Origin: Doryteuthis pealeii
Taxonomy: Eukaryota > Mollusca > Cephalopoda > Myopsida > Loliginidae
DNA: 64,000 nt
NCBI GenBank assembly: GCA_023376005.1
Contig: CM042151.1
Location: forward strand, 76,393,985 to 76,457,984
Direction of reading: 5' to 3'
The notes under the pieces: generated by a model
Database searches by the model: none
What the model was told of the DNA's origin: nothing
The model's input: only the letters and a program-made list of their open reading frames with translations
Position numbers and translations under genes: made by a program
Shown here: positions 44,615-55,870 of the stretch, in pieces
Position numbering within the stretch: the first letter of the stretch is position 1
Layout: each line of letters begins with the position of its first letter

Positions 44615-45102
44615 CATTCTTAAGGGATACTCATTTTTTTTTTATAAATACATTTTTCTATTTAACCCATAGATGGGATCCTAATAGGTACTACCATTCC
44701 GGGTCATAGTGGACCAGGGAGCAATGGTGATGAATGGGGTGCTCAACATTCCCCAGACCTCCAAAACTGGAACCTCGCCATCAGATGGAGTTTAATGTCA
44801 TTCCCAGGACATGAAGACCATCAGTCACCGCCTTATAGCACATAAATGATAAAAAGGGCTGGGGCATGCCATAAGGACAATAGGATTTGGACAATCATAT
44901 AGGTGCTAGGGCTTGACGTGACCATCCGGTTGATCGGAGGGGGCCTCCGCGACCGCTCGTCTAGCCTAAATAAGGGCCAAAGTGGAGTGCTGCTTGTCAT
45001 GGACTGCTCAGCCACCTGGGTTCTATCCTTAAGCATCATGGGTCGGCCAATAGTTGGCCACATTTGACCCTCTGCATTCTAAAGCCCCTGTTGACAGGGC
45101 GG
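44534..45102 (-). mobile_element. Family B retroposon, near full length, 11-bp TSD
   Basis: GTTTGGGAAGA at 44523-44533 and 45103-45113. Carries a ~30-bp deletion near 45065 (the GGGGGAGTCTTACC block). Confidence 0.88.
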
Positions 45103-45245
45103 GTTTGGGAAGAAAATCATTTTAAAATGTCAGGAAAAGTGGTATCTTGTAGACTAAAGTAACCTGCTCCGCACTGCAATTTAGGTGATAATGAGATCGG
45201 TGAAGTGTAGCGGCGATTTAACTCACAACCTCCTGGTTGTCAATG

Positions 45246-45669
45246 GGTTAAACTTGCAAATCGTCATCAAAATTAAAACGGAAATTTATTTGGTGGTGAT
45301 CCATGACAGTTTAACTAGTGTATGAATTAACTTTTTTGCGAATTGGGTTACGGTTTAGGGGCTTGGGGATTAAGATTGTTTTTAAATTACGTATTGCTTA
45401 AAAAACACAAACACAAAAAACTAAAACTAATGTGTCTACCGTTGGATTCAATAATTAATTTCAATGGTTAATCAAATGTATAATAATTTGTTTTTTTTTA
45501 AAGAAATACGTAATTAAAAACAACCTTAATCCCCAAACCCCTAAAACCCTAAACCGTAACCGTAACCCAATTCGCAAAAAAGTTCATTCATACACTGTAG
45601 TTAAACTGTCATGGAGTACCACCAAATATGTTTTCGTTTTAATTTTAACAACGATTTGCAAGTTTAACC
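45246..45669. mobile_element. Foldback MITE (TTAAACTTGCAAATCG family), 424 bp
   Basis: GGTTAAACTTGCAAATCGTC and inverse ends. Flanks TGTCAATG and CGCCAGTG match 5 of 8, so the TSD is decayed or absent. Confidence 0.85.
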
Positions 45670-45843
45670 CGCCAGTGTTGGATTTGCTGTCACCCCTGTT
45701 AACTGAAGTGGTTCGGCCACTGGGGTTAATAAATACCTAGTTGCCTACCAGTTTCGTAGTTTCTTGTACAAATATCGTACATTGAAAGGATTACGTTAAT
45801 TTCCTGACTCTATGTTTACCAGACCTCGGAGTTAATTTACTTC

Positions 45844-46317
45844 GCTTAAACTTGCAAATTGGCCTCAAAATTGAAACGGAAACTTATTTAGTGATCCATG
45901 ACAGTTTAACTACAGTGTATGAATGAATTTTTTTTGCGAATTGGCTTTAGGGGTTTGGGGATTAAGGTTGTTTTTAATTACGTATTGCTTAAAAAGATTA
46001 CTATACATTTAATTAACCATTGTAATTAATTATTGAATCCAACGGTAGACACATTAGTCTCAGTTGTTTGTGTTAGTATTGCAATGTATAATTTCAATTA
46101 AACTTGGTTTAAAAAAATTATTTTTCAACATTAAATGTATAGTAATTTTTTTTTTTGTTGTTTTATTTTTTTAAACAATACGTAATTAAAAACAACCTTA
46201 ATCCCCAAACCCCTAAACCCAATTCGCAAAAAGGTCATTCATACACTATAGTTAAACTGTCATGGATCAACAAATAAGTTTCCATTTTAATTTTGAGGCC
46301 GATTTGCAAGTTTGATT
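45844..46317. mobile_element. Foldback MITE (TTAAACTTGCAAATCG family), 474 bp, 8-bp TSD
   Basis: GCTTAAACTTGCAAATTGGC with inverse end GCCGATTTGCAAGTTTGATT. TTTACTTC flanks both sides (45836-45843, 46318-46325). Confidence 0.88.
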
Positions 46318-46389
46318 TTTACTTCTTACCACTATCAAGGTCGCAACCATGAATTATTGCAAGTTTTCCATCAGTGGGGTGAGGTCTAG

Positions 46390-46690
46390 TTTTTACCTAT
46401 GGTTTCCGGTCAAGCCGGGGGTCCAGTGAGATTCAGCCGCTGAACCTACAGAGTAAATTAACATCATTGATCCCAGGGGGCCATCCCCCCCAGGCAACAC
46501 CTGCTCTCTCGATTTAAAGGGGCGGGGAAGGGCTGTGTTTATTGCCCGGTGCCTGAGCCCCCCCCCCCCCCGAGGGGAATGCCGACGGGATCAACGCATT
46601 TTTTGCACTGCCACACCTTCGGTTCGTGGGTGGTCCCACATTAATAGGGCCCTGTGCCTAACCCGTACTCGTGGGGTATGTGGTAAATAA
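46390..46690 (+). repeat. Repeat family D, single copy
   Basis: GGGGGTCCAGTGAGATTCAG, a C-run (46558-46572), then GGAATGCCGACGGGATCAAC and GCATTTTTTGCACTGCC. Reverse-orientation match to 26470-26745. Confidence 0.75.
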
Positions 46691-46843
46691 CTTGCCTCAG
46701 AGGGGATGGGGTGATGTTCCTACCTTAATTGGTGATTGCTTTTTCGCCATAAAAAAATCTAATACTACCATTACTTTCCCAACTCTGTAACAAGGCAGAC
46801 ATAATACTCGTACTGGACGAGTAATAAACTTTAAATAAGTTTT

Positions 46844-47090
46844 GGACCATATGACCTTTAGGCACCCCTTTTGCGATCTCGATTCTTGGGGACATTTTTT
46901 CCATTTACACCGTAAAAATCCGGTTAATTGTTAACAGACGATTTTTAGAGTTTTTTTTTTTTTTAATTATAAAACTAACCCCTAACCACTAACCCTAACA
47001 CCTAACAAACAACCGGATTTTGACAGTGTAAATGAAAAGTGTCCTTGTGAGTCAAGATCGCGAAAGGGGTGCCTAAAGGTCACATGGTCC
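46844..47090. mobile_element. Foldback MITE (GGACCATATGACCTTTAGG family), 247 bp, 7-bp TSD
   Basis: GGACCATATGACCTTTAGGC and inverse GCCTAAAGGTCACATGGTCC bound it. AAGTTTT is exact on both sides (46837-46843, 47091-47097). The centre holds CTAACCACTAACCCTAACAC. Confidence 0.9.
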
Positions 47091-47097
47091 AAGTTTT

Positions 47098-47972
47098 TGT
47101 TAGCGTGTTTGGGAAATTTACGCGGCACTTTTTGAAAATCCACTGAATTCGGAAAATATAGTAAATCATTCCGATTATCTCCCTTGTCTTTGATAAATTC
47201 ATTCTTTCTTTTCTTTTGAGAGTATTGGATTTTTCTAATCGTTTAAAACTTATCATTATTTTTTTATTCGTTCTTCTTAGACAAAAGAAGTTGTGTGAGG
47301 GTAAGTGCAAATATTTATTTGAATATATTTAAAACACTTATCTTTTCCGCAAGACAGAATTCCTAGTTAAAATCTTTTGTTTTTTTGTTAACACTTATGA
47401 AGGCTTATTTTCATGAACTGTATATTTTTTTTTTAAATCACTGATTTCAGTGCTCGTATTTAAGTTGTTATCTAATAACAATGTTGTGTGTTATTGAAAT
47501 TAAAGGAACGTAATGAAACAAATTGGATATTCACAACTTAAATTTTACCCTACGAGTCTTAAGATAAGACTTGTGGTATTTAATTTAAGTTGACTGACTA
47601 TTTTTTCTTTCGTGTTTTTTGTCTTTTCAATCGTAACGGACAGATTGTGTTCACATTCTAAGACCGTTAAATAACATCAAAAATAAAGTTAATTATAATT
47701 AAAAAAAATTTTTTTATATCCAACCCATACTGTTTAGTTCTAAACAAACGTTGTATGTTCAAAACGACCAAACGTTGCGATGAAAAATAAAATGAAAGAA
47801 AAACAAACATCCAACAAAAATTACACCGTATCAAGTTTTAATGTTATTTGCTTCTTATTTATATTGTGTAGAATTATTGTAATAAAAAATAACAAATTGT
47901 TTTAAATTTAACTTTCATATTTGATAAATAAAATAAGAAAAGAAGAGTTTTTCACATACGCACTCTAAAACT
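47098..47972. other. Intergenic upstream of the triplicated locus
   Basis: AT-rich. From ~47700 the sequence is mirrored in copy B up to the N gap. No gene recognised; minus ORF 47080-47310 has no motif. Confidence 0.5.
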
Positions 47973-49393
47973 GGTAATTATGAACTTTAGTTGGCTAAAT
48001 TCCTAGCATAAAATTGTGCGTGCGCATTATCCCCCTTTACAAATTTGCTGTATAATTTTTCTTATGAGATTTTCTTAAACAATTGAATGAATAAAAATAC
48101 ATTTCATTCTTATCGACACGTATGAACATTAGTTGGTCTAATTCCTAGCATAAAATTGTGGGTGCGCATTATCTGAAATAAACTTAATTTATTAAGAACG
48201 CATTTTATGATATTTTTGTGTGCACTGTCTTATCAACACATTTTTGTTTGTTTGAGAAATAAAAATGTTATTTCTCAAAATGTGTCGATAAGAAGGAAAA
48301 GTATTTTTATTCAATTGTTTAAGAAAATCCCACAGGGAAGTGTTCTTGGGCCTTGTCTTTATGTTATTTTTATAAACGATCTCCCGGATATGATCAAATG
48401 CTACACACAAATATTTGCAGATGATACAAAAATATATGCTACTGTTAATGATCAAAATGATACTGATAAAATTCAAACTGACATTAACAATCTTGTAGAT
48501 TGGTCTGATAAATGGCAAATGAGATTCAATACATCTAAATGTAAGGTACTTCACATAGGAAGAAATAATTCAAAACATGTATACTCTATGAGAAAAAAAT
48601 GTCTCTAATGAAAGAGAAAATACTAAAGGATACAGAGTTAGAAAAAGACCTTGGTGTGAATGTGGACCCTGATTAAAATTTTCCAAACACATAGAAATAC
48701 AAGCAAACAAGGTATTAGGATTAATACAAAGGTCATATGAATACATAGATAAAGAAATGCTGAAAATTTATTCATTAGTAAAACCTCATTTAGAATTTGC
48801 TAATGTGGTTTGGGATTCCAAGACTAATCAAGGACACAAAGCTCATTGGGGGAGTTCAGAGGAGAGCTACTAAATTAGTGAATGATTTAAAAACCTTCCG
48901 TATGAAGAAAGACTTAGGAACATTGACTTACCAAGTTTGGTTTTCGACGTATAAAAGGGGACATGATCGAGGCCTACAAATATACACATGATTTTTATTC
49001 AACAAACTTTGACCTACTAAACATTGCTCAAAATAACAATACCAGGGGACATGAATTAAAACTCTTGTAAAAATTTTGTAAAGCAAATGCAAGACAAAAT
49101 TATTTTAGCAACGGAGTGGTGAATACATGGAATAAACTACCACCACCAGTAGTGAATGCCCCATCTCTAAACTCCTTGTTGGATAATCTGTGGAAAGATT
49201 ATAAATATTCTGTGGAATTAAGATGAATATTTATAAGGAACAGCTGACAGGTCTCAGACCTAATATACTAGCTGAAAGGTTATTATTATTATTATTATTA
49301 AAAGAAAAACTATACAAGCAAATTTGTTAAGGGAGATAATGCGCACGCACAATTTTATGCTTGGAGTTTGGCCAACTAAAGTTCATAATTACC
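47973..49393. mobile_element. TIR element with 8-bp TSD carrying a LINE fragment
   Basis: Ends GGTAATTATGAACTTTAGTT and inverse AACTAAAGTTCATAATTACC continue ~90 bp inward (AGCATAAAATTGTGCGTGCG). CTAAAACT is exact on both sides (47965-47972, 49394-49401). A second, internal copy of the left TIR motif lies near 48121-48172. The LINE reverse-transcriptase segment fills 48330-49300. Confidence 0.85.
48325..49300 (+). pseudogene. LINE reverse transcriptase fragment (CR1/L2-like)
   Basis: The frame ending at 48608 reads IPQGSVLGPCLYVIFINDLP, MIKCYTQIFADDTKIYATVN and WSDKWQMRFNTSKCKVLHIG. These are RT domains 4-7, with the catalytic FADD box. After frameshifts, LEKDLGVNVDPD, HIEIQANKVLGLIQRSYEYI, LVKPHLEFANVVWDS and, near 49050, NTRGHELKLL, then NTWNKLPPPVVNAPSLNSL follow, the usual C-terminal order of CR1/L2/Rex-type elements. 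It ends in a (TTA)n tail at 49277-49301. It is 5' truncated (RT domains 0-3 missing). Degenerate copies lie at about 54800-55870 and 63790-64000. Confidence 0.85.
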
Positions 49394-49401
49394 CTAAAAC
49401 T

Positions 49402-50355
49402 TATATTCTTGAAGTTTTTCCAAAATGTCTTTAGATTATTATGCATTCATAAATAGCATTCTTTTTATAAATCTAAAGTTATTTTATTAAATTTTACAAT
49501 GTGGTTCAATTTGTAATGTACGTTCATAGTATAATGGTCCCTTATTTGTATCCGGTGTCAAATTCTAGCATTTCCTTTTGAAAAATACGGCCCATGTAAC
49601 TCAGCAGGTGTGGAATAAAAAATCCATATGCACTGTAATGTTTAAGGGTCGGTATTTAAAAGGGAATGCCAAAGTGTGATACTGGAATTAAATTCATATC
49701 AATTTTACCATTAATATACTCTGAAAAACTCAACAATTTAATTTTTTAAAATTCCGTCATTGTCCAGAATAGTCCACCCATGAATTTTACGTTAATTTTG
49801 ATATATACTATATAGGTATGAACAAAGATCACAAAGGGAGATAGTAACATATTTTGTAAAGGTTTTCAAACAATTACCATAAATCAGGGATTTTAATGAA
49901 ATTTTCACCACTTTACTCATCTATAACATAATTTTATAATGAATAGCTTATTTTATTTTATTCTATAAAAAAAACTTTAAAAAAATGTTTTTATCAAATC
50001 AGATTGTAGGGGGATTTTGACCTTTGGTCATTTGAATAAAAAAATTCCAGTCCCCAATTTTTACATTTTTAGAAAGATCAAATCGTGATGTCCACATAAA
50101 AAAAAAAAAAAAAATTAAAAAATCATCACCGGAAAAAAATTTAAAAGTTATTTTATAGCACGTTCTTTTTTTTTTTGTAGTTTTAAAAACAATATTTTTC
50201 TTTGCTTTGATGCAAAAAATAAGTATTTTCTCTTATTCAATTGGCCTATTTTTATTCACTCAAAAGTTTAATTGTGAATTTTAAACGTCGGGAAAGTGGC
50301 ATGTTGCACTCAATATTTTCACCATAGTTGAATATTTAATCCATCTTAAATTGTA
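49402..50355. other. Intergenic 5' of zinc-finger gene 2
   Basis: AT-rich. 49870-50110 is a TTACC-family repeat copy (AATTACCATAAATCAGGGAT, TTTTTACATTTTTAGAAAGA). A promoter cannot be located with confidence. Confidence 0.45.
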
Positions 50356-50357
50356 AG

Positions 50358-50398
<41 letters not shown>
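50356..50398. repeat. (TA)n microsatellite
   Basis: About 20 TA units; present also in copies B (53661-53699) and C (62678-62715), confirming collinearity. Confidence 0.95.
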
Positions 50399-50435
50399 TC
50401 AAAGAGTACAGATATGAATGCACTTTTAGATATTT

Positions 50436-50459
50436 AATTCTATTTCTTTTCATTAACAG
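50436..50459 (+). promoter_or_regulatory. Predicted 3' splice acceptor of zinc-finger gene 2
   Basis: TTCTATTTCTTTTCATTAACAG is a good pyrimidine tract plus AG, 90 bases before the ATG. It implies at least one upstream non-coding exon. The predicted exon holds a short upstream ORF (ATG 50484, eight codons, TGA 50508-50510). Confidence 0.5.
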
Positions 50460-50549
50460 CTTGTCCAGACTAAAGGAGAAAATATGGATTTATTGGCAAG
50501 ATTTTTATGAATATAAAATCAAAAGCTTCCAGATATTCATTTGAACATA

Positions 50550-52148
50550 ATGCAGCCATCGGAAGATATTCCATCAGATGTGGAAACAAAACCACTTGTT
50601 TGTGAAATCTGTAGTTTGGCCCTTTCTTCATCTTCAGAGATGGAAATTCACATGCAAAAGCATATGGACAAAAAGAGATTTTCTTGTGAGGTTTGTAAAG
50701 TATCATTCTCAAGTAAATCTGGGGTGAAACAGCACATGACAATACATACTGGTGAAAAACCATACTCTTGTGAAGTTTGTGGATCTGCATTTTCCAGGAA
50801 GGCACATTTGAAGCAACACACAAAAATACATACTGGGGAAAAACCATTCTCCTGTGAGGTTTGTGGATCTACATTTTCAGAGAATTCATATTTGAAAGCA
50901 CACATGCGATCTCACACTGGAGAGAAGCCATTTGGTTGTGAGGTTTGTGGCTTTGCATTTGCACATCGTTCTAACTTAAAGAGACACATCCGGACACATA
51001 CAGGAGAGAAACCTTACACTTGTGATCTTTGTGATTCTGCTTTTGCTTTGAAATCGAAATTAAGAGAACACATGCAAACACACACTGGAGTGAAACCATT
51101 CTCTTGTGAAATTTGTTCTTCTAAGTTTTCATCAAGTTCAAACTTAAAACAGCACATGCGAACACATACAGGAGAAAAACCATATTCTTGTGTATTTTGT
51201 GGGTCTGAATTTACACTCAGTACACATTTAAAACGACACATGCACATACACACCAGGGAGAAATCTTTTTCTTGTGAAGTTTGTGGATCTGCCTTTTCAC
51301 GCAGTTCTGATTTAAAACTCCATGTTAGAACTCACACTGGAGAGAAAATATTCTTTTGTGATGTTTGTGGAGCAGCATTTTCAACTAATGCACATTTGAA
51401 ACGACACATTCAAACACATACAGGAGAAAGACCTTTTCCTTGTGAACTTTGCGGAGCACAGCTTTCATGTAAAGAAACATTAAAAAAACATATGCTTAGA
51501 CATGCTGGAGAAAAACCATTTCCTTGCAGAATTTGTGGATCTGCATTTTCCAGTGGCATTCATTTAAAAGAACACATGCAGACTCATGGAGAAACGCCAT
51601 TTTCTTGCGATGTTTGTGAATCGAAATTTTCAACAGCTCTACTTTTAAAACAACATGGAAAAATACATGTCGGAAATAAACCGTACTCTTGCGAAGTTTG
51701 TGATTCTTCCTTCTCAACTCGTTATCATTTCAAGGCCCACATGCGAACACACACTGGAGAAAGACCTTTTGCATGCAATGTTTGTGGATTTGCTTTTTCG
51801 AGGAAGTCCCATTTAACAGTACACATGCGTAAACACACAGGAGAGAGACCTTATTCTTGTGAGGTGTGTGGCTTTGCATTTTCACATAGTTCACACTTGA
51901 AAAGACACTTAGTTATTCATAGTGGAGAGAAACCATACACTTGTGAAATATGCAAATCTACTTTTGCTTTTAGTTCTTATCTGAAGGAACATATGCGGAC
52001 ACACACAGGGGAAAAACGATTTTCTTGTGAACATTGTGATGCTTCTTTTTCCAGGAAATCTATTCTAAAACAGCATATGAAAACTAAAAGCAAAAGTAGA
52101 TTTGCATATTTCACAAGTGTATGGTTTCTCTCCACTATGAATAACTAA
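50550..52148 (+). CDS. C2H2 zinc-finger protein, 17 complete fingers plus a broken 18th (copy A)
   Basis: The frame runs from ATG at 50550; an in-frame stop lies at 50514, and the TTG at 50541 is not needed. A short acidic leader (MQPSEDIPSDVETKP) is followed by C2H2 fingers from Cys18. Finger 1 is degenerate at the hydrophobic position; fingers 2-17 are complete with TGEKPF-type linkers, except finger 12-13 (GETP) and 13-14 (VGNKPY). Finger 18 (CEHCDASFSRKSILKQHMKT) loses its last His because sequence from 52082 on is the inverse of 51975 downward. The final ~20 residues ([13 protein letters not shown]...) are antisense of finger 17 and not real. Copy C shows the natural end, HMKTHDK then stop. 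Probable nuclear DNA-binding regulator; targets unknown. No KRAB, SCAN, BTB or ZAD. Confidence 0.88.
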   Translation: MQPSEDIPSDVETKPLVCEICSLALSSSSEMEIHMQKHMDKKRFSCEVCKVSFSSKSGVKQHMTIHTGEKPYSCEVCGSAFSRKAHLKQHTKIHTGEKPFSCEVCGSTFSENSYLKAHMRSHTGEKPFGCEVCGFAFAHRSNLKRHIRTHTGEKPYTCDLCDSAFALKSKLREHMQTHTGVKPFSCEICSSKFSSSSNLKQHMRTHTGEKPYSCVFCGSEFTLSTHLKRHMHIHTREKSFSCEVCGSAFSRSSDLKLHVRTHTGEKIFFCDVCGAAFSTNAHLKRHIQTHTGERPFPCELCGAQLSCKETLKKHMLRHAGEKPFPCRICGSAFSSGIHLKEHMQTHGETPFSCDVCESKFSTALLLKQHGKIHVGNKPYSCEVCDSSFSTRYHFKAHMRTHTGERPFACNVCGFAFSRKSHLTVHMRKHTGERPYSCEVCGFAFSHSSHLKRHLVIHSGEKPYTCEICKSTFAFSSYLKEHMRTHTGEKRFSCEHCDASFSRKSILKQHMKTKSKSRFAYFTSVWFLSTMNN

Positions 52149-53511
52149 GTGTCTTTTCAAGTGTGAACTATGTGAAAATGCAAAGCCACACACCTCACAA
52201 GAATAAGGTCTCTCTCCTGTGTGTTTACGCATGTGTACTGTTAAATGGGACTTCCTCGAAAAAGCAAATCCACAAACATTGCATGCAAAAGGTCTTTCTC
52301 TCCAGTGTGTGTTCGCATGTGGGCCTTGAAATGATAACGAGTTGAGAAGGAAGAATCACAAACTTCGCAAGAGTACGGTTTATTTCCGACATGTATTTTT
52401 CCATGTTGTTTTAAAAGTAGAGCTGTTGAAAATTTCGATTCACAAACATCGCAAGAAATGGCGTTTCTCCATGAGTCTGCATGTGTTCTTTTTAAATGAA
52501 TGCCACTGGAAAATGCAGATCCACAAATTCTGCAAGGAAATGGTTTTTCTCCAGCATGTCTAAGCATATGTTTTTTTAATGTTTCTTTACATGAAAGCTG
52601 TGCTCCGCAAAGTTCACAAGGAAAAGGTCTTTCTCCTGTATGTGTTTGAATGTGTCGTTTCAAATGTGCATTAGTTGAAAATGCTGCTCCACAAACATCA
52701 CAAAAGAATATTTTCTCTCCAGTGTGAGTTCTAACATGGAGTTTTAAATCAGAACTGCGTGAAAAGGCAGATCCACAAACTTCACAAGAAAAAGATTTCT
52801 CCCTGGTGTGTATGTGCATGTGTCGTTTTAAATGTGTACTGAGTGTAAATTCAGACCCACAAAATACACAAGAATATGGTTTTTTCTCCTGTATGTGTTC
52901 GCATGTGCTGTTTTAAGTTTGAACTTGATGAAAACTTAGAAGAACAAATTTCACAAGAGAATGGTTTCACTCCAGTGTGTGTTTGCATGTGTTCTCTTAA
53001 TTTCGATTTCAAAGCAAAAGCAGAATCACAAAGATCACAAGTGTAAGGTTTCTCTCCTGTATGTGTCCGGATGTGTCTCTTTAAGTTAGAACGATGTGCA
53101 AATGCAAAGCCACAAACCTCACAACCAAATGGCTTCTCTCCAGTGTGAGATCGCATGTGTGCTTTCAAATATGAATTCTCTGAAAATGTAGATCCACAAA
53201 CCTCACAGGAGAATGGTTTTTCCCCAGTATGTATTTTTTGTGTGTTGCTTCAAATGTGCCTTCCTGGAAAATGCAGATCCACAAACTTCACAAGAGTATG
53301 GTTTTTCACCAGTATGTATTGTCATGTGCTGTTTCACCCCAGATTTACTTGAGAATGATACTTTACAAACCTCACAAGAAAATCTCTTTTTGTCCATATG
53401 CTTTTGCATGTGAATTTCCATCTCTGAAGATGAAGAAAGGGCCAAACTACAGATTTCACAAACAAGTGGTTTTGTTTCCACATCTGATGGAATATCTTCC
53501 GATGGCTGCAT
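52082..53511 (-). pseudogene. Zinc-finger gene 2, copy B, frameshifted
   Basis: ATG at 53511. Relative to copy A I find five length changes and no clear substitution in the coding part: +2 in a TCTC run near 52300, -1 in an A-run near 52458, +1 in T-runs near 52490, 52880 and 53230. Each sits in a homopolymer or short repeat. ORF pieces 52241-52819, 52851-53168 and 53203-53520 are fragments of this one frame. It lacks finger 18 and most of finger 17 at the fold point. Confidence 0.9.
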
Positions 53512-53662
53512 TATGTTCAAATGAATATCTGGAAGCTTTTGATTTTATATTCATAAAAATCTTGCCAATAAATCCATATTTTCTCCTTTAGTCTGGACAA
53601 GCTGTTAATGAAAAGAAATAGAATTAAATATCTAAAAGTGCATTCATATCTGTACTCTTTGA

Positions 53663-53701
<39 letters not shown>

Positions 53702-54779
53702 ACTTACAATTTAAGATGGATTAAATATTCAACTATGGTGAAAAATATTGAGTGCAACATGCCACTTTCCCGACGTTTAAAATTCACAATTAAACTTTTG
53801 AGTGAATAAAAATAGGCCAATTGAATAAGAGAAAATACTTATTTTTTGCATCAAAGCAAAGAAAAATATTGTTTTTAAAAACTACAAAAAAAAAAAGAAC
53901 GTGCTATAAAAATAACTTTTAAATTTTTTTCCGGTGATGATTTTTTAATTTTTTTTTTTTTTTTATGTGGACATCACGATTTGATCTTTCTAAAAATGTA
54001 AAAATTGGGACTGGAATTTTTTTATTCAAATGACCAAAGGTCAAAATCCCCCTACAATCTGATTTGATAAAAACATTTTTTTAAAGTTTTTTTTATAGAA
54101 TAAAATAAAATAAGCTATTCATTATAAATTATGTTATAGATGAGTAAAGTGGTGAAAATTTCATTAAAATCCCTGATTTATGGTAATTGTTTGAAAACCT
54201 TTACAAAATATGTTACTATCTCCCTTTGTGATCTTTGTTCATACCTATATAGTATATATCAAAATTAACGTAAAATTCATGGGTGGACTATTCTGGACAA
54301 TGACGGAATTTTAAAAAAATTAAATTGTTTGGAGTTTTTCAGAGTATATAATGGTAAGAATTGATATTGACTTTAATTCCAGTATCACACTTTGTGCATT
54401 TCCCTTTTAAATTACCGTACCTTAACGATACAGTGGCATATGGATTTTTATTCACACCTGCTGAGTTAGCATGGGCGTATTTTTCAAAAGGATGCTAGAA
54501 TTTGACACCGGGTACAAATGAAGGGACCGATTTACTATGAAACGTAGCATTACAAATTGATACCACATGTGTATATTTAATAATACTTTGAGATTTATAA
54601 CACAAGAATGCTATTTTTGAATGGCATAATATCTAAAGACATTTTGGAAAACTTCAAGAATAATAGAGTTTTTAGGGTAATTATGAACTTTAGTTTGGCC
54701 AAACTCAAGCATAAAATTGTGCGTGCGCAATTAATCTCCCTTAACAAATTTGCTTGTCATAGTTTTTCTTTTAATAATA

Positions 54780-55870
54780 ATATATATAATAACCTTTCAG
54801 CTAGTGATATTAGGTCTGAGACCTGTCAGCTGTTCTTATAATATTCATGCTTATTAATTCATCAGAATATTTAATAATCTTTCCACAGCTTATCCAACAA
54901 GGAGTTTAGAGGATGGGGGGCATTCCCCTACTGGGTGGGGTCAGTTTATTACAGCATGATTCACCACTGCCGTTGCGTAAAATAATTTTGTCGTTGCATT
55001 TGCGTTACAAAATTTTTACAAGAGTTTTAAATTCATGTCCCCTGGTATTGTTATTTTCGAGCAAGTTTAGTAGGTCAAAAGTTTGTTGAATAAAAATCAA
55101 TGTCGTATATTTGTAAGGCTGCGATCATGTCCCTTTTATACGTCGATAAACACCAAACTTTGGTAAGTGCAATGTTCCTGAAGTCTTTCTTTCATTTACG
55201 GACAGGTGTTTTAGAGATCATTCACTAATTTGTAGCTCTCTCTCTGAGAGGCTCCACCCAAGTGAGCTTTGTGGTCCTTGATTAGTCCTTGGAATCGCAA
55301 ACGGCACTATTGAGCAAATTTCCTAAATGAAGGTTTTAACTTACAATGAATAATAAATTTTTCAGCAAGTTTCTTTATTCTACTGTTATTCAATGACCTT
55401 TGTTGTAATCTGCCATACCTTGTTGTGCTTGTATTTCTATGTGTTTTTGGGAAAATTTTAATTTTCAGGTCCGCACATTCACAGCCAAGGTCTTTTTTCT
55501 ATACTCTGTATCCTTTAAGTATTGATCTCTTTCATCTAGAGACATTTTTTTTTCTCATAGAGTATGACATGTTTTGAAATTATTTCTTCCTATGTGTGAA
55601 GTCACTTCATTTCAGATGTAGTATGAATCTCATTTGCCATTTATCTCAGACCAATCTACAAGAGTTGTTGTAAGTGTCAGTTTTGATTTTTTCGTATCAT
55701 TGTTGGATCATTAAGCTTAAGTAAGCATATATTTTTGTATCGATCTGCAAATATTTGTGTGTAGCGATTTGATCTCATTATCCGGGAGATCGTTTATAAT
55801 AATAACATAAAGACAAGGCCCAAGAAATTCCCTGTGGGATTTTCTTAACAATTGAATTAAAATACTTTTT
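54780..55870 (-). pseudogene. LINE fragment in copy B
   Basis: Mirror of 48325-49300 with many single-base indels (GAAATTCCCTGTGGGATTTT near 55825). No independent frame survives. Confidence 0.85.

Noticed and set aside
48192..48554. Minus-strand 120-codon ORF
   Set aside because: Antisense to the LINE reverse-transcriptase frame, which carries the recognisable motifs.
50470..51717. Minus-strand ORFs opposite zinc-finger gene 2
   Set aside because: Antisense frames of a C2H2 array stay open because of its repeated codons; no independent motif.
52163..53591. Several ORFs on both strands reported as separate proteins (e.g. 52241-52819, 52851-53168, 53229-53591)
   Set aside because: They are frameshift pieces or antisense shadows of the mirrored zinc-finger gene copy B.
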